From Setomelanomma holmii (Eukaryota > Ascomycota > Dothideomycetes > Pleosporales > Phaeosphaeriaceae), in contig ML978156.1 in assembly GCA_010015745.1 (NCBI GenBank), positions 355,635-419,634 on the forward strand: a stretch of 64,000 nt of DNA, in the 5' to 3' direction. The notes beneath the pieces are model-generated. The model worked only from the letters and a program-made list of their open reading frames with translations, made no database searches and was not told the origin of the DNA. Position 1 is the stretch's first letter; every line of letters begins with the position of its first letter. The translations under genes were made by a program, and so were the position numbers. This document shows positions 11,907-22,956 of this stretch, piece after piece.

Positions 11907-14900
11907 ATGTCTGAGAAATTGAGAATTGGCGTTGATGTTGGTGGGTAAGTTAGGTCCAATGCCATACATTGATGGGATCAATACTTAAGCTAATACTACT
12001 ATGTAGTACGAACACAGACGGAGTGATCATAGACCCTGAAAGATCACATGAGACGGATCGTGGCATCGTTGCATGGTATGACTCTCGGAATATGCGGCAC
12101 ACGTGACGAGAAATCCAATACAACTAGCATGAACATGTTGCCCAACCTAGAAAAGAATATGTAGTTTAACATTTGGCAATAGGCATAAAGCGCCGACAAC
12201 AACAGATCCGAGCCATGGCATTGCTGACGCCATCACGACTATGTTCCGGTCGGCCTCTGTCGATCCATCCGCCGTCGCCAGTGTGACAGTAGGAACGACT
12301 CATTTCGTCAACGCCGTTGTGACCCGTGACTCGTCACGCCTCTCGCGTGTTGCGGTTCTTCGTCTATCAGGACCCTTCAGCAAGCACGCGCCACCATGCG
12401 TTGATTGGCCTGCTTCACTACGAAGAATCATCTTAGGTCATTATGCTTTGGTTAAAGGCGGACTCGAGATTGATGGAAGTCTGATCTCAGACATCAAAGA
12501 GCAGGAGATTGTGGAACAATGCAAGCTCATCAAGAAGAAGAATATCAAGAGCATCGTGGTGAACGGTGTGTTCAGCCCCACCGACACCGTGGAGCGACAG
12601 GAAGAGCGCGCAGCGGACATCATCAGACGCGAACTCGGAGATCAAGTCGATGTTGTGCTCAGCAAGACTGTCGCCAATCTTGGCTTCTTGGAACGTGAGA
12701 ACGCCGCTATACTCAACGCATCGATACTCTCCTTCGCCAGAAAGACCATTGCTTCGTTCCAGGAACCAATCAAGGAACTTGGGCTCAACTGTCCGGTTTT
12801 CATCACTCAGAACGACGGCACAATCCTTAGTGGTGAAGCAGCGAGTCGACTACCTATCCGAACGTTCTCCTCAGGACCTACCAATAGTATGCGTGGCGCG
12901 GCCTTCCTTGTGGGCAAGCAAGACAATGGCGAAGCAATGATGGTAGTAGATGTCGGCGGGACCACAACGGATGTAGGCCTCTTGCTTGCCAACGGCTTTC
13001 CAAGACAACAGGCTGCTTATTCGGAACTTTCGGGCGTGAGAATGAACTTCTCCTACCCAGATGTGAAGAGCATCGGTCTGGGTGGCGGAAGTCTGGTTCG
13101 AAGAGTGGATGGCAAGATTAAAATCGGGCCTGAGTCGGTGGGTTACAAGCTGCCAGAGAAGGCGCTTGTGTTCGGTGGCGATGTTTCAACAGCTACGGAT
13201 TATATCGTAGCATCCTCGAGCGACATCGTCATTGGCCAGCCTGACAAAGTACAAGGTAAGCTCGATGAGAAGGATATCGAAGAGTTCAAGAGCGAGACTA
13301 AGAGCATGCTGGAGCGCATTATTGATACAATGAAAACGACACCAGAAGATGTGCCAGTGCTGCTCGTGGGAGGTGGTGCTTGCGTTGCTCCTGACGTTCT
13401 CAGAGGAGCAAGCAGAGTTATCAAGCCACAATGGTCTGGCGTAGCGAACGCCATTGGCGCTGCAATGGCACGGGTCAGCGCTGTTATCGACACAGTCGAA
13501 TCGACTGAAAAGCAAACATCGAAAGAGTTGCTGGCCGAGATATCAGCGGAAGCGAAGCAGATGACGATTGATGCAGGTGCCCTTCAGGAGTCAGTTCAGA
13601 TTGTCGAAGTGGACGACCTGCCATTACAATACGTTGCGAACATGACCCGATTCATTGTACGAGCAGCTGGAGACTTCGACTATTCGCGATCAGGCGACTT
13701 CGCAAATTTGAATGTGGTGAAGAAACAGGATAGCCCATCCACAGAGGCTACTTTGGAAGAAGCCATCGCTGCACCATCTATAGAGGACAGCTCGGCGGAA
13801 TTAGACGTAGTCAAGGACGTCGATATCGCATTGTATGTACCGAAAGTTGAGAAGCGCGAGTGGTGGATATCTGAAATCGACCTTGACTGGATCACGATAG
13901 GATGTTACATTCTCGGCACTGGTGGTGGCGGCTCACCATACTCAACGATGTTGCGAGTTCGCGGCATACTCCGCTCAGGCGGGACAGTGCGCGTCGTCAG
14001 TCCGGACGATCTGAAGGACGATGATCGGATAGGATGCGGTGGCGGAGCTGGCTCACCGACTGTTGGCATCGAAAAACTGTCTGCCGATGAGATGATGGAT
14101 GCGCAAAATCATCTCTACGACCTGTTCAAAGGTGGCCATGCCACGCACATTATACCCCTGGAAATCGGCGGATCGAACGGGCTCCAAGGCCTCGTGCTAG
14201 GCGCATCTCAGAATATGAACGTTCCCTGTGTTGACGGTGACTGGATGGGTCGTGCTTATCCTACAAAGTGGCAAACCACACCAGTAGTCTTTGGCGAGCG
14301 CGAAATCGTATTTGCACCGGTCGCCGTAGCTGACGGCAATGGTAACACACTCTACATGGGCTCTGCGACAAGCGATCTGAAAGTGGAGCAAGTCATAAGA
14401 GCTGCGTTGAGCCAGATGGGAAGCTCTGTGGGAGCTGCAGATGCGCCAGTGACAGGTGGAGAAACCAAGAGATGGGCAGTAGAGCATACAATATCCTTGT
14501 CGTGGCGCATCGGCCGTGAAGTCGCGCGCGCGAGGAAGGAGAACAGGATCGATAATGTGGCTGAATCTATCATTGACGCCGTGGGAGGTACGGAAGCCGG
14601 GCGCGTCCTGTTCAAGGGCAAGATAGTGGGCGTCGAACGCAAGCTTTATATGGGACACGTATACGGCGAAGTTATCATCAAGGGCACAGATGCAACGAGC
14701 ACCGGCAAGATCAAGATACCGTTCAAGAACGAGAACATTGCCGCCATCCGCATCCCAGAGGGCTCCGAATGCAAGACTGGAGAAGAAAAGAATGATGACG
14801 TCCTGGCTATAGTCCCCGATCTGATTGCGGTCATTGACGCGCAGAATGGTGAAGCTATTGGAACACCGGAGTATCGCTATGGCTTGCTGGTACAAGTTCT

Positions 14901-15051
14901 CGGGTTCACTGCCAGCGAGAGATGGACAAGCTCACAAGGAATCGAGATAGGAGGTCCAAAGGCGTTTGGGTTCGATCATCTCGAGTATTGGCCGCTAGGC
15001 AAATTTGTCAAGCCAGTCAGTGTCATCGACGAGTACGATGGCAAGACATAG
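11907..15051 (+). CDS. Hydantoinase/oxoprolinase (HyuA-like) with C-terminal DUF917
   Basis: Exons 11907-11944, 12007-12075 and 12183-15051 give 991 residues. Both introns are needed to build the nucleotide-binding head: exon 1 ends in the ASKHA phosphate-1 loop DVGGTNTDG (residues 10-18, split by intron 1), and the exon 2/3 junction gives AWHKAPTTTDPSHG. A second loop, VVDVGGTTTDVGLL, is near residue 292. The C-terminal third, from about residue 596 (DWITIGCYILGTGGGGSPY), is the DUF917 module usually attached to fungal and bacterial hydantoinase-like proteins. The family uses ATP to open cyclic amides such as hydantoins or 5-oxoproline; the exact substrate is not known for this architecture. 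The length is typical. The NCS1 permease lies divergently upstream, and the citrate-carrier gene ends 23 bp downstream on the other strand. Confidence 0.93.
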
Positions 15052-15074
15052 AGATTAGTTCTAGGTATGCGGTA

Positions 15075-16133
15075 TCAGTACATGAAGTTGCCACTTCCTT
15101 CGTAAAGAGGCATGATGACTTTGACCGCGGCTTCGTAGCTTGTAAACAAAATGCCGCCGCTGAAAACTGTTCTTCCCAACCTCATCGTTGTGCCTTTCCA
15201 AAATCCGCGAACACCGTAGTCGAGCAAAATACTTTTGACGCTTTCCGCAGTAGTCATACCCTTGGCACTCTGGCTACGCGTCTTCATGACGTCGAAAGGT
15301 TGTGTCGTCAAAGTTGTAACCACACCGGCGACAGAACCATTGGCGAAATTGACAGCCGTGTTCTGCTTGACGTCTCTCTTCTTCTCGAAATCCTTCAGGA
15401 CATTGTAAGTACCCATGCGGAAGGCTGTGGCGGATGCTTGCTTGAGGGTTGTCCCTGCAAAACCATGGTACAGGCCCAAGAAACCAAACTCTTTGTAAAT
15501 AGTCGTTGTAGCATGCCACGCGGATCGAAATCGCTTGTCATGTCGTGCGTCATCAATCAGGGCCGTTTTGATGCGCTCAGATGGCGTCACGGCTGTTACA
15601 GATGCTGCGACTCCTGCCGTCATACCTGCCAGCAAATTGCGAACGGGCGATAGAGTGCCAGTCTCTGGGTCGGCGAAAGCTTCCTTGATCTGATCGAAGA
15701 ACAGGAAACGGACGCCATCTTTTCCTACAGATCCCTATGCACCTTTCAGTCTCTGATCGAGCCCGACGGATCTATCGAGCGTCAAACTCACAAGAACGAG
15801 GGGACCACATCCCTTATACAGCGCACGGACGCCTTCTTTTCGGTAGACTTGCGCAACAACCGTGAATGGGTTCCGTGGTGTCGGAACGCCAGTTTCCTGC
15901 CTCAACTGCACTCTGGTCTTCGCAAACTCCAAGGGATACTAGATGGAAATGCATCAGTCACGCGACTTCCTGCCTCATTGGTGCTTCGTGGACATACAGA
16001 TATAAAGCCTTCTACACCGCCAGCAACGCCGCCGGCAGCAAGCGACACTATCGCAGGCGTGTTCTTATCCTGTAGGCCATTAGCATGAAATCACAAGTGA
16101 CTGTCGAGTACAAACATTTGCGCCTGAAACCAT
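15075..16133 (-). CDS. ctp1: Mitochondrial tricarboxylate (citrate) carrier
   Basis: Exons 16133-16116, 16069-15998, 15938-15792 and 15734-15075 give 298 residues, the standard length for an SLC25 carrier. The first exon is only 18 nt (MVSGAN); its 46-nt intron has a GTTTGT donor and a TGCTAAT branch. Three ~100-residue repeats each carry the carrier signature: YPLEFAKTRV, TPSERIKT and QPFDVMKTR. The second-repeat form TPSERIKTALIDD is characteristic of the citrate/tricarboxylate branch. The product sits in the inner mitochondrial membrane, six helices, exchanging citrate for other tri- or dicarboxylates and so supplying cytosolic acetyl-CoA. Its 3' end almost abuts that of the hydantoinase gene, so the two transcripts probably overlap at their tails. 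The upstream small exon is the least certain part. Confidence 0.9.
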
Positions 16134-16572
16134 TGATCCTCGAGCAATAGGGATGAAATGATGTTGTTTCGGTGATGGTTCCGATTGCCGCGGGAAGAGT
16201 CGGACTTAGAGGCGCGTAATGCACGTCGGGTCGAATACGGTAGCCGAGACGGAGGACAGTCGGCAACTGAAGCTTGAACAACTATCATGTGCGCCCTGAT
16301 CTATTGCGCGCAACTGACAACACGACGATTATTAGGTTGGGGATTGAGATCGAAATTGCATTCACTACGGTTCGTTGATGGGCCAATGCTTTCGAGTTGA
16401 CGTCAGTGCCCGTACGGCCGAAGAAGCGACGAAGGTTGCGACTATTTACATCCGTTCACCCAGTTTCATTGACGCGTGAAGCTTCAGACATATGTATGAT
16501 CTAGATTCAGCCGACCGCTGCTTTCATTAGAGACATGATTCATGCAAAGACCCAACTTCGTCTTGCTCACAA
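16134..16572. other. Intergenic
   Basis: About 440 bases holding the presumed promoter of the citrate carrier and the 3' flank of the broken alcohol dehydrogenase. No gene is recognised. Confidence 0.5.
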
Positions 16573-17677
16573 CTACGCATCCTTCGCGACCAGGACACCT
16601 CGACAGCGAATTTTGTTCGCGTTGAGCTTCTCCACGACATCTGCGATGCCTGCCTCACTCAACTCGAAAGTCTCCACCCAAGGCTTGACAATGTGAGTCA
16701 CTGCGAACTGTAGCATCTCATCATGCCTTCCTCGATAAGCCACCAGGCTGGATCTGATGTTATATCTAGCGAAGAACATCTGGAACGACCTTCACATTAT
16801 CAGCTCGAGCGACCCGTGAGATCGTGTCAAAGCGCTTACCGCAAATTTAATGCCCCATGCGGAGCAGCCAAAGGGATTACATTGCCCGCGCGAGCCAACA
16901 CCTTCTTCTGCATGAATCTACCAAAGCACATCAGTATTCAGGTGGGACCGACCAGCCGGAGACTTACTTTTCCCAGACAGGGTACTTGCTTCCTGCAACG
17001 ACCAGAGTATTGACAGGCTTCTCAAGCTTCTTGAGCTCATCGAGCAAGTAAAACTCCGAGGCACCCAGCTTCCCCGCCTCTTCCTCCTTGCTTCTGCTGG
17101 TGCTGAAGACCACGACTTCTGTTCCGAGCTTCTGAGCAAACTGGATCGCAAGGTGACTAAGCCCTCCAGTACCAATGATGCCAATACGATCACCTGGCTT
17201 TACTACCTGGATGAGCGCGTTGTCCGTGCTTGCGCCGGCGCATTGAAGAGGCGCAGCATGCTCGCTGGCGAGCCCTTCCGGAACCTTGTGGAGATAAGCT
17301 TCTTTCCCAATATAGTATTTTCCAATTCTCCAAAGGTTCCATTGTTGTAGTCCTTCTCGCCGAAGACACTACGCTCGTAGCACCAGATGTCTTGGCCGGA
17401 AAGACAGTAGCTGCAATGCCCGCACGAATCTCGGTGGTAGCCTCCACCTGCGCACTCGCAGACTTTGAACTGGGTCACGTCGCTTCCGATCGCTTCGACG
17501 ATGCCAACGCCCTTGTGACCAAGGGCAATGCCATACGGAAGATATCCCAGATCAGTGGCACACACCAAAGTGTGATATCTTGATGAGGATATCCCTCGGT
17601 CTGAGTTGTGGCTTTGGCACTGAACTTGGCTTGATCGCACCTTCGACACCTCGGAGAACAGTGTATTCGGATGCCAT
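16573..17677 (-). pseudogene. Zinc-dependent alcohol dehydrogenase, frameshifted
   Basis: Read from ATG 17677 down to the stop at 16573, this is a medium-chain zinc ADH of the fungal propanol-preferring type. It begins MASEYTVLRGVEGA and reaches FGVCH, but the next bases lack two nucleotides relative to the expected FGVCHTDLGY (about 17553-17558) and hit TGA. The frame resumes with GIALGHKGVGIVEAIGSD, the structural zinc cysteines CGHCSYCLSGQDIWC, and NGTFGE. There an 8-nt insertion (about 17319-17326) shifts frame again before YYIGKEAYLHKVPEGL, the Rossmann motif GIIGTGGLSHLA, and the C-terminus ending RGVLVAKDA. Introns 16918-16967 and 16790-16839 look normal. The conserved Glu of GHEGVG is Lys here, and GDR after the zinc lobe reads CEC. 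With two indels and several changed conserved residues, this is most simply a decaying gene. Confidence 0.82.
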
Positions 17678-18347
17678 TGGGATCTTGCGTTTCCGATTGG
17701 AGAAGCTCCAGAGAAAGTGGGTCGGGTGATGTTTTGATTGAGATTTTTGTTGGTGCGAGCTGGAGTAACTCAGCTCAGTCATAGTGCTACGTTCCCCTCT
17801 TATACAATCGACTATACCACGCACGCTATTCAGGCGAACTTCGTTGAGACGGTACCAGGCACGCATTATACGCGTTATTTACAGTAGTCATTATCGACAT
17901 TCGATCTGTCTATCGACTCACGATCCAGCTCTCTGGTGAACCCACTCCGCGGCTTCCAACAAGGATTGTAATCTGCCACGATCAGGTCATTCATCTTTGT
18001 CAGTTTCTTGTACTCACGTCTTTGCAGAGCGCTGCAAACCCAATCCTCACTCGATGGTAACAATGCGGAAACGAGTCGACTAAGTTACGAGTAGTGGCTT
18101 AGTCAAGCCAGGTGCGCATAAGTCAGCCAATTAACGCAGGTACTGGTTCTTCAATTGCACCTTATGCATCGGCCGACACATGATCACCCTCTACCTATGA
18201 GTAAGCTGATTGCTTTTTTGAGCTTCTACACAGCATGGGATTACTGATCTTTTGTTCGCTTTGGGGTTAGTCTACACTACACGCTCTCACCATCCTCAAT
18301 CCCAACCCAGCCATCTAATCGATTGTCCCTCGCCGCCGCATATGACT
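17678..18347. other. Intergenic between two broken oxidoreductase genes
   Basis: About 670 bases with no gene recognised. It would have served as the promoter of the alcohol dehydrogenase remnant. Confidence 0.5.
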
Positions 18348-19732
18348 CTATCTCCTCGCCTCCATCGCCTTTTTTCCTACCTCCAGCCTTCCTAGCTTCT
18401 GCAATACCTCCTCGACATTCCATGCAATTCTCTCCGCACCAATTCTCGCACCTACGAGATTCGGCGCTCCAGGTCCCAGCCTCAAACCCGCTAACCTACC
18501 CGTGACGAAGAGCGGAACGTCGTTGTTCCACATCAAATCATCGTTTAGACAGGGTAGGCCATTAATCGTTACGATTGGGTGCTGTTGTTGCAAGGTCTGA
18601 AGGAAGGGCAAGGTCGTGATGTTGGATTGGATGCCAGTTGCAAAGACGACGTAGTCAATCTGTGGAAGCGTGACTTTAGGAGATGTCGTGACTGGTGTCC
18701 AAAACTTCGATTGAACGTCCCAAGCTACAGATCGAAGGCTCGTATGAGTGTGCAGAGAAATCCGGCCACTCGCGATGTGCGCATCGAGAATCTTGCGATA
18801 TCGAGGCGTGATACTACCCCCGTTTCGAGCGCGTGTGGTGGAGGGAAGTGTTTGATCTGCATCGCGTGCGTGAAGCCGTCGTGTGGAAAAGTGGTTGGCA
18901 ACCGGGTGATCGTACGTATGCAAGGCGCGTTACCAGGCCCAACAGTAAGTATAACAGTGTGTGCGTAGCGCACACCTTTGTCAGTCGTAATGCGGAAAAC
19001 ACTCTTCTCTGCATCTGAAACGTTATCCGAGATAACGCTATCATGCTCCACATCCTTGAAAGAGCCGATCGGAGCATGCTCGATATCCGCAGCCCTCTCT
19101 TGCCTTACCATATCATTCTCCAATCCATACCTCTGTACAACTTCACAACACTGTTCCCTAAACAGCTCCGCACTCGGAACATAATAATCCTTCCGATCTC
19201 TCTCATCCACATCAGGCGTTCGGCCGGGGAATCGTCCTTTGGCATTCAAGCGCTTCTTCTTCTTGTGCTTGCTGACTTCTTTGCCTGCACAGCCGGGGAG
19301 TGCTTGGAGTTCGTGCTCCCGCTCCGTTTCGTATGCGTATGCGAGCAATGCATCCCGGTCTGCGAGGTCGATTTGGAAGTACATTGGGATGCGCAGGTAG
19401 TCGATGCCGAATATCTTGAAAAGCCGGTTCCATTTTGCCATCCACTTGGCGCCATCGGCATCCTGGACGAGCATGTCGAGCGTGTCATTCGAGGTGTGAC
19501 TGTCGCATCTACACTCTGAGCTATCTGAGCTTGATGATGGTGTTGGCAAAGAGTTCTTGTTTGTCTTGTAGTTCTTGATGGTCATTTTACGTCCGTGTCT
19601 CTTGATCCAGTGGTACCGCTGGTGCTCGTCGTCTGTGAAGGTTGCTGAGGGAGTATGTTCACGAAGTCTGGCTGCGGCTGCAAGTCCTGCTGGACCGGCG
19701 CCGATGATGAGAACATCGTGGATGTGCATCAT
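18348..19732 (-). pseudogene. FAD-dependent monooxygenase-like protein with internal deletion
   Basis: From ATG 19732 the protein begins MMHIHDVLIIGAGPAGLAAA, with a perfect FAD-binding GxGxxG, and continues through DYLRIPMYFQIDLADRDALL and DYYVPSAELF to HAMQIKHFPPP. In intact fungal relatives (lysine/ornithine-monooxygenase-like, OSGIN-like) roughly 85 further residues follow, including the second nucleotide loop (GGG-x-T), before ARNGGSITPRY. Here ARNGGSITPRYRKIL comes almost at once (about 18813-18830) and in a different frame. The second part then runs intact through YVVFATGIQSN and LFVTGRLAGLRLGPGAPN to a stop at 18348. The missing bases are not elsewhere in the interval and no splice pair restores the frame. 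I therefore read this as a deletion that removed the NADPH-binding half and broke the frame. Confidence 0.75.
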
Positions 19733-19950
19733 GATACTTCAGGCGTAATTTTGGTCAGATAATTGATATTTCTTTGAGTCGGACATCTTCTGATGTTCAG
19801 ATTGCGCCGAGGTCGATGATACCATGATGGTCAGTATTCAGTACGGAACGCCAACATGGTGCTCCATGTCATGCACATCACATCCCAGAGCTCCAGGCAC
19901 GTTGAGGTCCTTTAAAGAAGCGGATATCATGATCATATTGTTAATCAAGC

Positions 19951-21301
19951 TCAAACTGCGCGATAGGGATCAAAGCCCTTCTTGGAATCTTCTTCAGGCT
20001 TCCAATCCGATGAAGTGCCTGTACTTGATACACCAGATGACCTCATATCCTCTAGGTCAATTGCACTCGTGATGAAATGTGGCCCCCCTTCTTCTGTCAT
20101 GTCATAAGCCATGATCTCTTGACTCTCCGTGCGGCGAACTGAGCCACGAAGCCCCTTGTGGACGGGTTGAGGCTTCGAGTCAGACAGGATTTCTCTGGTC
20201 GAGTTCGCTCGCGTTGAGTCGGTGCGTGGTTGCCTAGAGTTCATTCGATAGTCGGCTTCGCCCTCATAAGTGTTGTTCGAGTACCAGTTTCGCAGTCTGA
20301 AGACTTTCTGGATAAGCGGGTAAATAAGTGGCAAGTTCGCGCATAGCAAGGCGGTGTAAGACTCTCGAAGGTACCAGATCGTCCATTCGCTTCCAAAAGG
20401 ATTGGTAAAGGAGTAGTACTTGTTAAGAACAGCTGCAACGATCTATTGAGGTTAGCCCAGATCAAGTGTGAATGCAGTCCTGACGTACTGTGAAGGCTCC
20501 AATGAGGAAGACGGTGAAGAGTGCAGCTTTGTTCTTCTTTGGTAGGCGGACTCGGAATAGCAAGGGGAGTGGTATGCTGATTATGATAAGATCAGACGAG
20601 ATGTTGAATACCGCGTTTGTGATGAGGTGATTCGTGGCAGCCGAGCATTGTTCTAGGACTTCTTAGTAAAGAACACGGCTGCAGTACGACTTGCAATGGC
20701 TTACTCGAGTTTGTAGGTACTGCCCAGTACTGATCGAAAGGGCGACACCACACTCCGAAATACAAGATTTCCATAATCACCTATGAGGAGTTAAGAGATG
20801 TCGACAGAGGTGCTGACTGGACACATACGAAAGTAGCTGCAACATAAATTGACGTTGCGATGACAATCCTATGTTGAGGCAGGATTGTCGTCATCCTGGC
20901 GTACAACAAGAGCAGGCAAGTCTTGATGAGCCAGATGGTCAAAATCTGCATTTGCTCCACGACCAGGACAAGCTTAGAACCATAGATGCGTTGATCAATC
21001 TCTGTTTGACTGTACTGAGAGACACTTTCGTTTGGCGGAATCAAATTAGAACTCGTCTGAACGACCTGACTCATCATTGCAATGAGAACTGTGTCGGTGC
21101 ACTACAAATACAATTAGCCGCTAGCTCCTCGAAACCTTGGGTGGAGAGTCGCACCATTGCCACAAGAATCAGGTAGTCATCAAGCTGTAGGCCTTTCCAA
21201 CTACCTCGATGCAATCTCCTCGAGATAAGTCGTAGAATTACAACGATCCAACACACTCCATAAAAAATGGCGGCCTCCGGGAAGATAACCGACATCGACA
21301 T
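19951..21301 (-). CDS. Rhodopsin-domain integral membrane protein (fungal 7-TM)
   Basis: Exons 21301-21155, 21101-20829, 20780-20705, 20652-20489 and 20442-19951 give 383 residues; the four introns are 46-53 nt. The protein has seven hydrophobic segments and the landmarks of the fungal rhodopsin-domain family: RRLHRGSWKGLQLDDYLIL after TM1, GSKLVLVVEQMQILTIWLIK, FGVWCRPFDQYW, CSAATNHLITNAVFNISSDL and WTIWYLRESYTALLCANLPL. A ~120-residue hydrophilic C-terminal tail, rich in Ser/Thr/Arg, follows. Members are plasma-membrane proteins of mostly unknown role, related in fold to PTH11-like receptors; there is no CFEM domain. The N-terminus is short, starting directly at TM1. A neighbouring functional partner is not apparent. 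Confidence 0.87.
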
Positions 21302-22956
21302 TGTCGCTGCGGCTTGCGAACGCTACCCAACGTGGGTTTGGAACAAAAGGAAGGCTTCAACAGCGACAGCCAAATCGCTTGTTGCCCTACTAAAAGTGAT
21401 CAAACGATATCCAATCAAGCACAAAGTCGATGTTGTAAGGAAATGTCGCTTCTGGAAAAGATTCGGCGCTGTGGAAATGTGGTCGTCGATCACCAAAATC
21501 GTTGTGATGTCGTGCGCTGATTGACAGCCCGTCCGCTTGAATGCACAACACCTCGATGGTACATGTGATATCGATGGGTGGATGTCGTTGTCGCACGGGC
21601 GTTCATGGAATTGGTCGCTCTGGGATGTGTGCTGCGTTTGGGTGTCAAAAAAACGTGGATGGACCAGGATGAGCTTGCGCAACGCGCGAGCTGCACGACG
21701 AGCATCTTTATCTCAACTCACCTCGAAAACCTCCAAGCGCCACTCCACTCTCAACCCACGTCTATGGGAGGTCCTGCCGCGCAACCGACTTGGACCTATT
21801 GGCTTCTTGACTGATTGCGGCACCGACAAATAGCGTTGACTCGAGGACGAGCGTGGCTGCTGGAGCTAGCCTCAACCTTTCCAACACCGGCAACTGTGGC
21901 GATCTTTTGGCAAGCGGATAGTGGCCTGGCAGACCGAGATTGCCTCCGGGATATTGATGGTCGACTGCTAGAAAGACATCAAATATATCTAGAAGTACGT
22001 ATAGGATGATTGCTGCAACGAAACGAGTAGGCCCGGAAGTATGCTAGGTGCGACGTGCAAAGATGTCCCCAGGCTTAAGTGAGTGAGACGCTATACCAGG
22101 CTCATCATGAACGCAGCGCGTTTGACTCGAGGGCAAAGTCCCCTATGCAGGCGATTTCAGACGGAGGCAAACATCGCTCGCAGCGCCAGTGACCGTGAAT
22201 CGATGACATTGTCTGGGCGGGAAGTGAGACGCCCAATCATACACTCGTATGCTGAAAATGTCACCTGTCAAAATGCATGGATCAGCGGATTGCGCGAAAA
22301 GCACGTTCACCTCACAATCATGGTTAAGCGAACAGATATGCGCATGAACCTGATCGACTTGATGAAACGTGTTGTAGAAGGATGTGTTTGGAAGGCGACA
22401 AAAATTGTGTGAAGCAGCATCCTTCGAGATGTACCGAACCTTGGGTCTGGGGCGCTCTTGCTAATTTAGTGGGCATGTGATTGAGGGAGGCCACGATCGA
22501 TCGGACCCACCGACCACGCATATCCTGGTCTCGCCGGGTCTTCACCCGACAACCATGAAGACGTCGCGAGCCGCTCTGGGTCTTCATTCCCCTTCGACTA
22601 GGGGTAAGAGCCAGTAAGCAGACGCTCTAAAGATGCGCAACCTCCCGAGCTCAAACCTACTTCCAGCCCAGGGTCTTCGAAACGAGTCGGCGACAGCATC
22701 GCCAGCCATTGTGACCCGTTCACCAGCAGCAATGACTCCCAATACTCCCATTGCGTCCGCAGTTTGTTGTCGCTATTAGTGGAGAATGTTGAGCTGCATG
22801 ATTATCTCGGAAGGGAACTCTGTTGCTGAACATTAGTTGCCCTCTTGCGCCACTACTGACGACAAACATTGAGGACGTCCAGACGAAGCAGATACAATGG
22901 CATACATACACAGAAGCGCTCGCACAAGCCACCGAACATGTACCATATTCTTCCTA
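21302..22956. other. Intergenic, no gene recognised
   Basis: About 1.65 kb. Short open frames on both strands (for example around 22083-22412) lack ATG starts or any recognisable domain. It serves as the promoter side of the 7-TM gene and the 3' flank of the glycosyltransferase. Confidence 0.45.

Noticed and set aside
14197..14895. 232-codon open frame on the minus strand inside the hydantoinase gene
   Set aside because: Shadow of a strongly supported coding frame on the other strand; composition is mirror-like and no domain is seen.
22083..22412. 109-codon plus-strand frame
   Set aside because: It begins with GTG rather than ATG and shows no family resemblance or introns.
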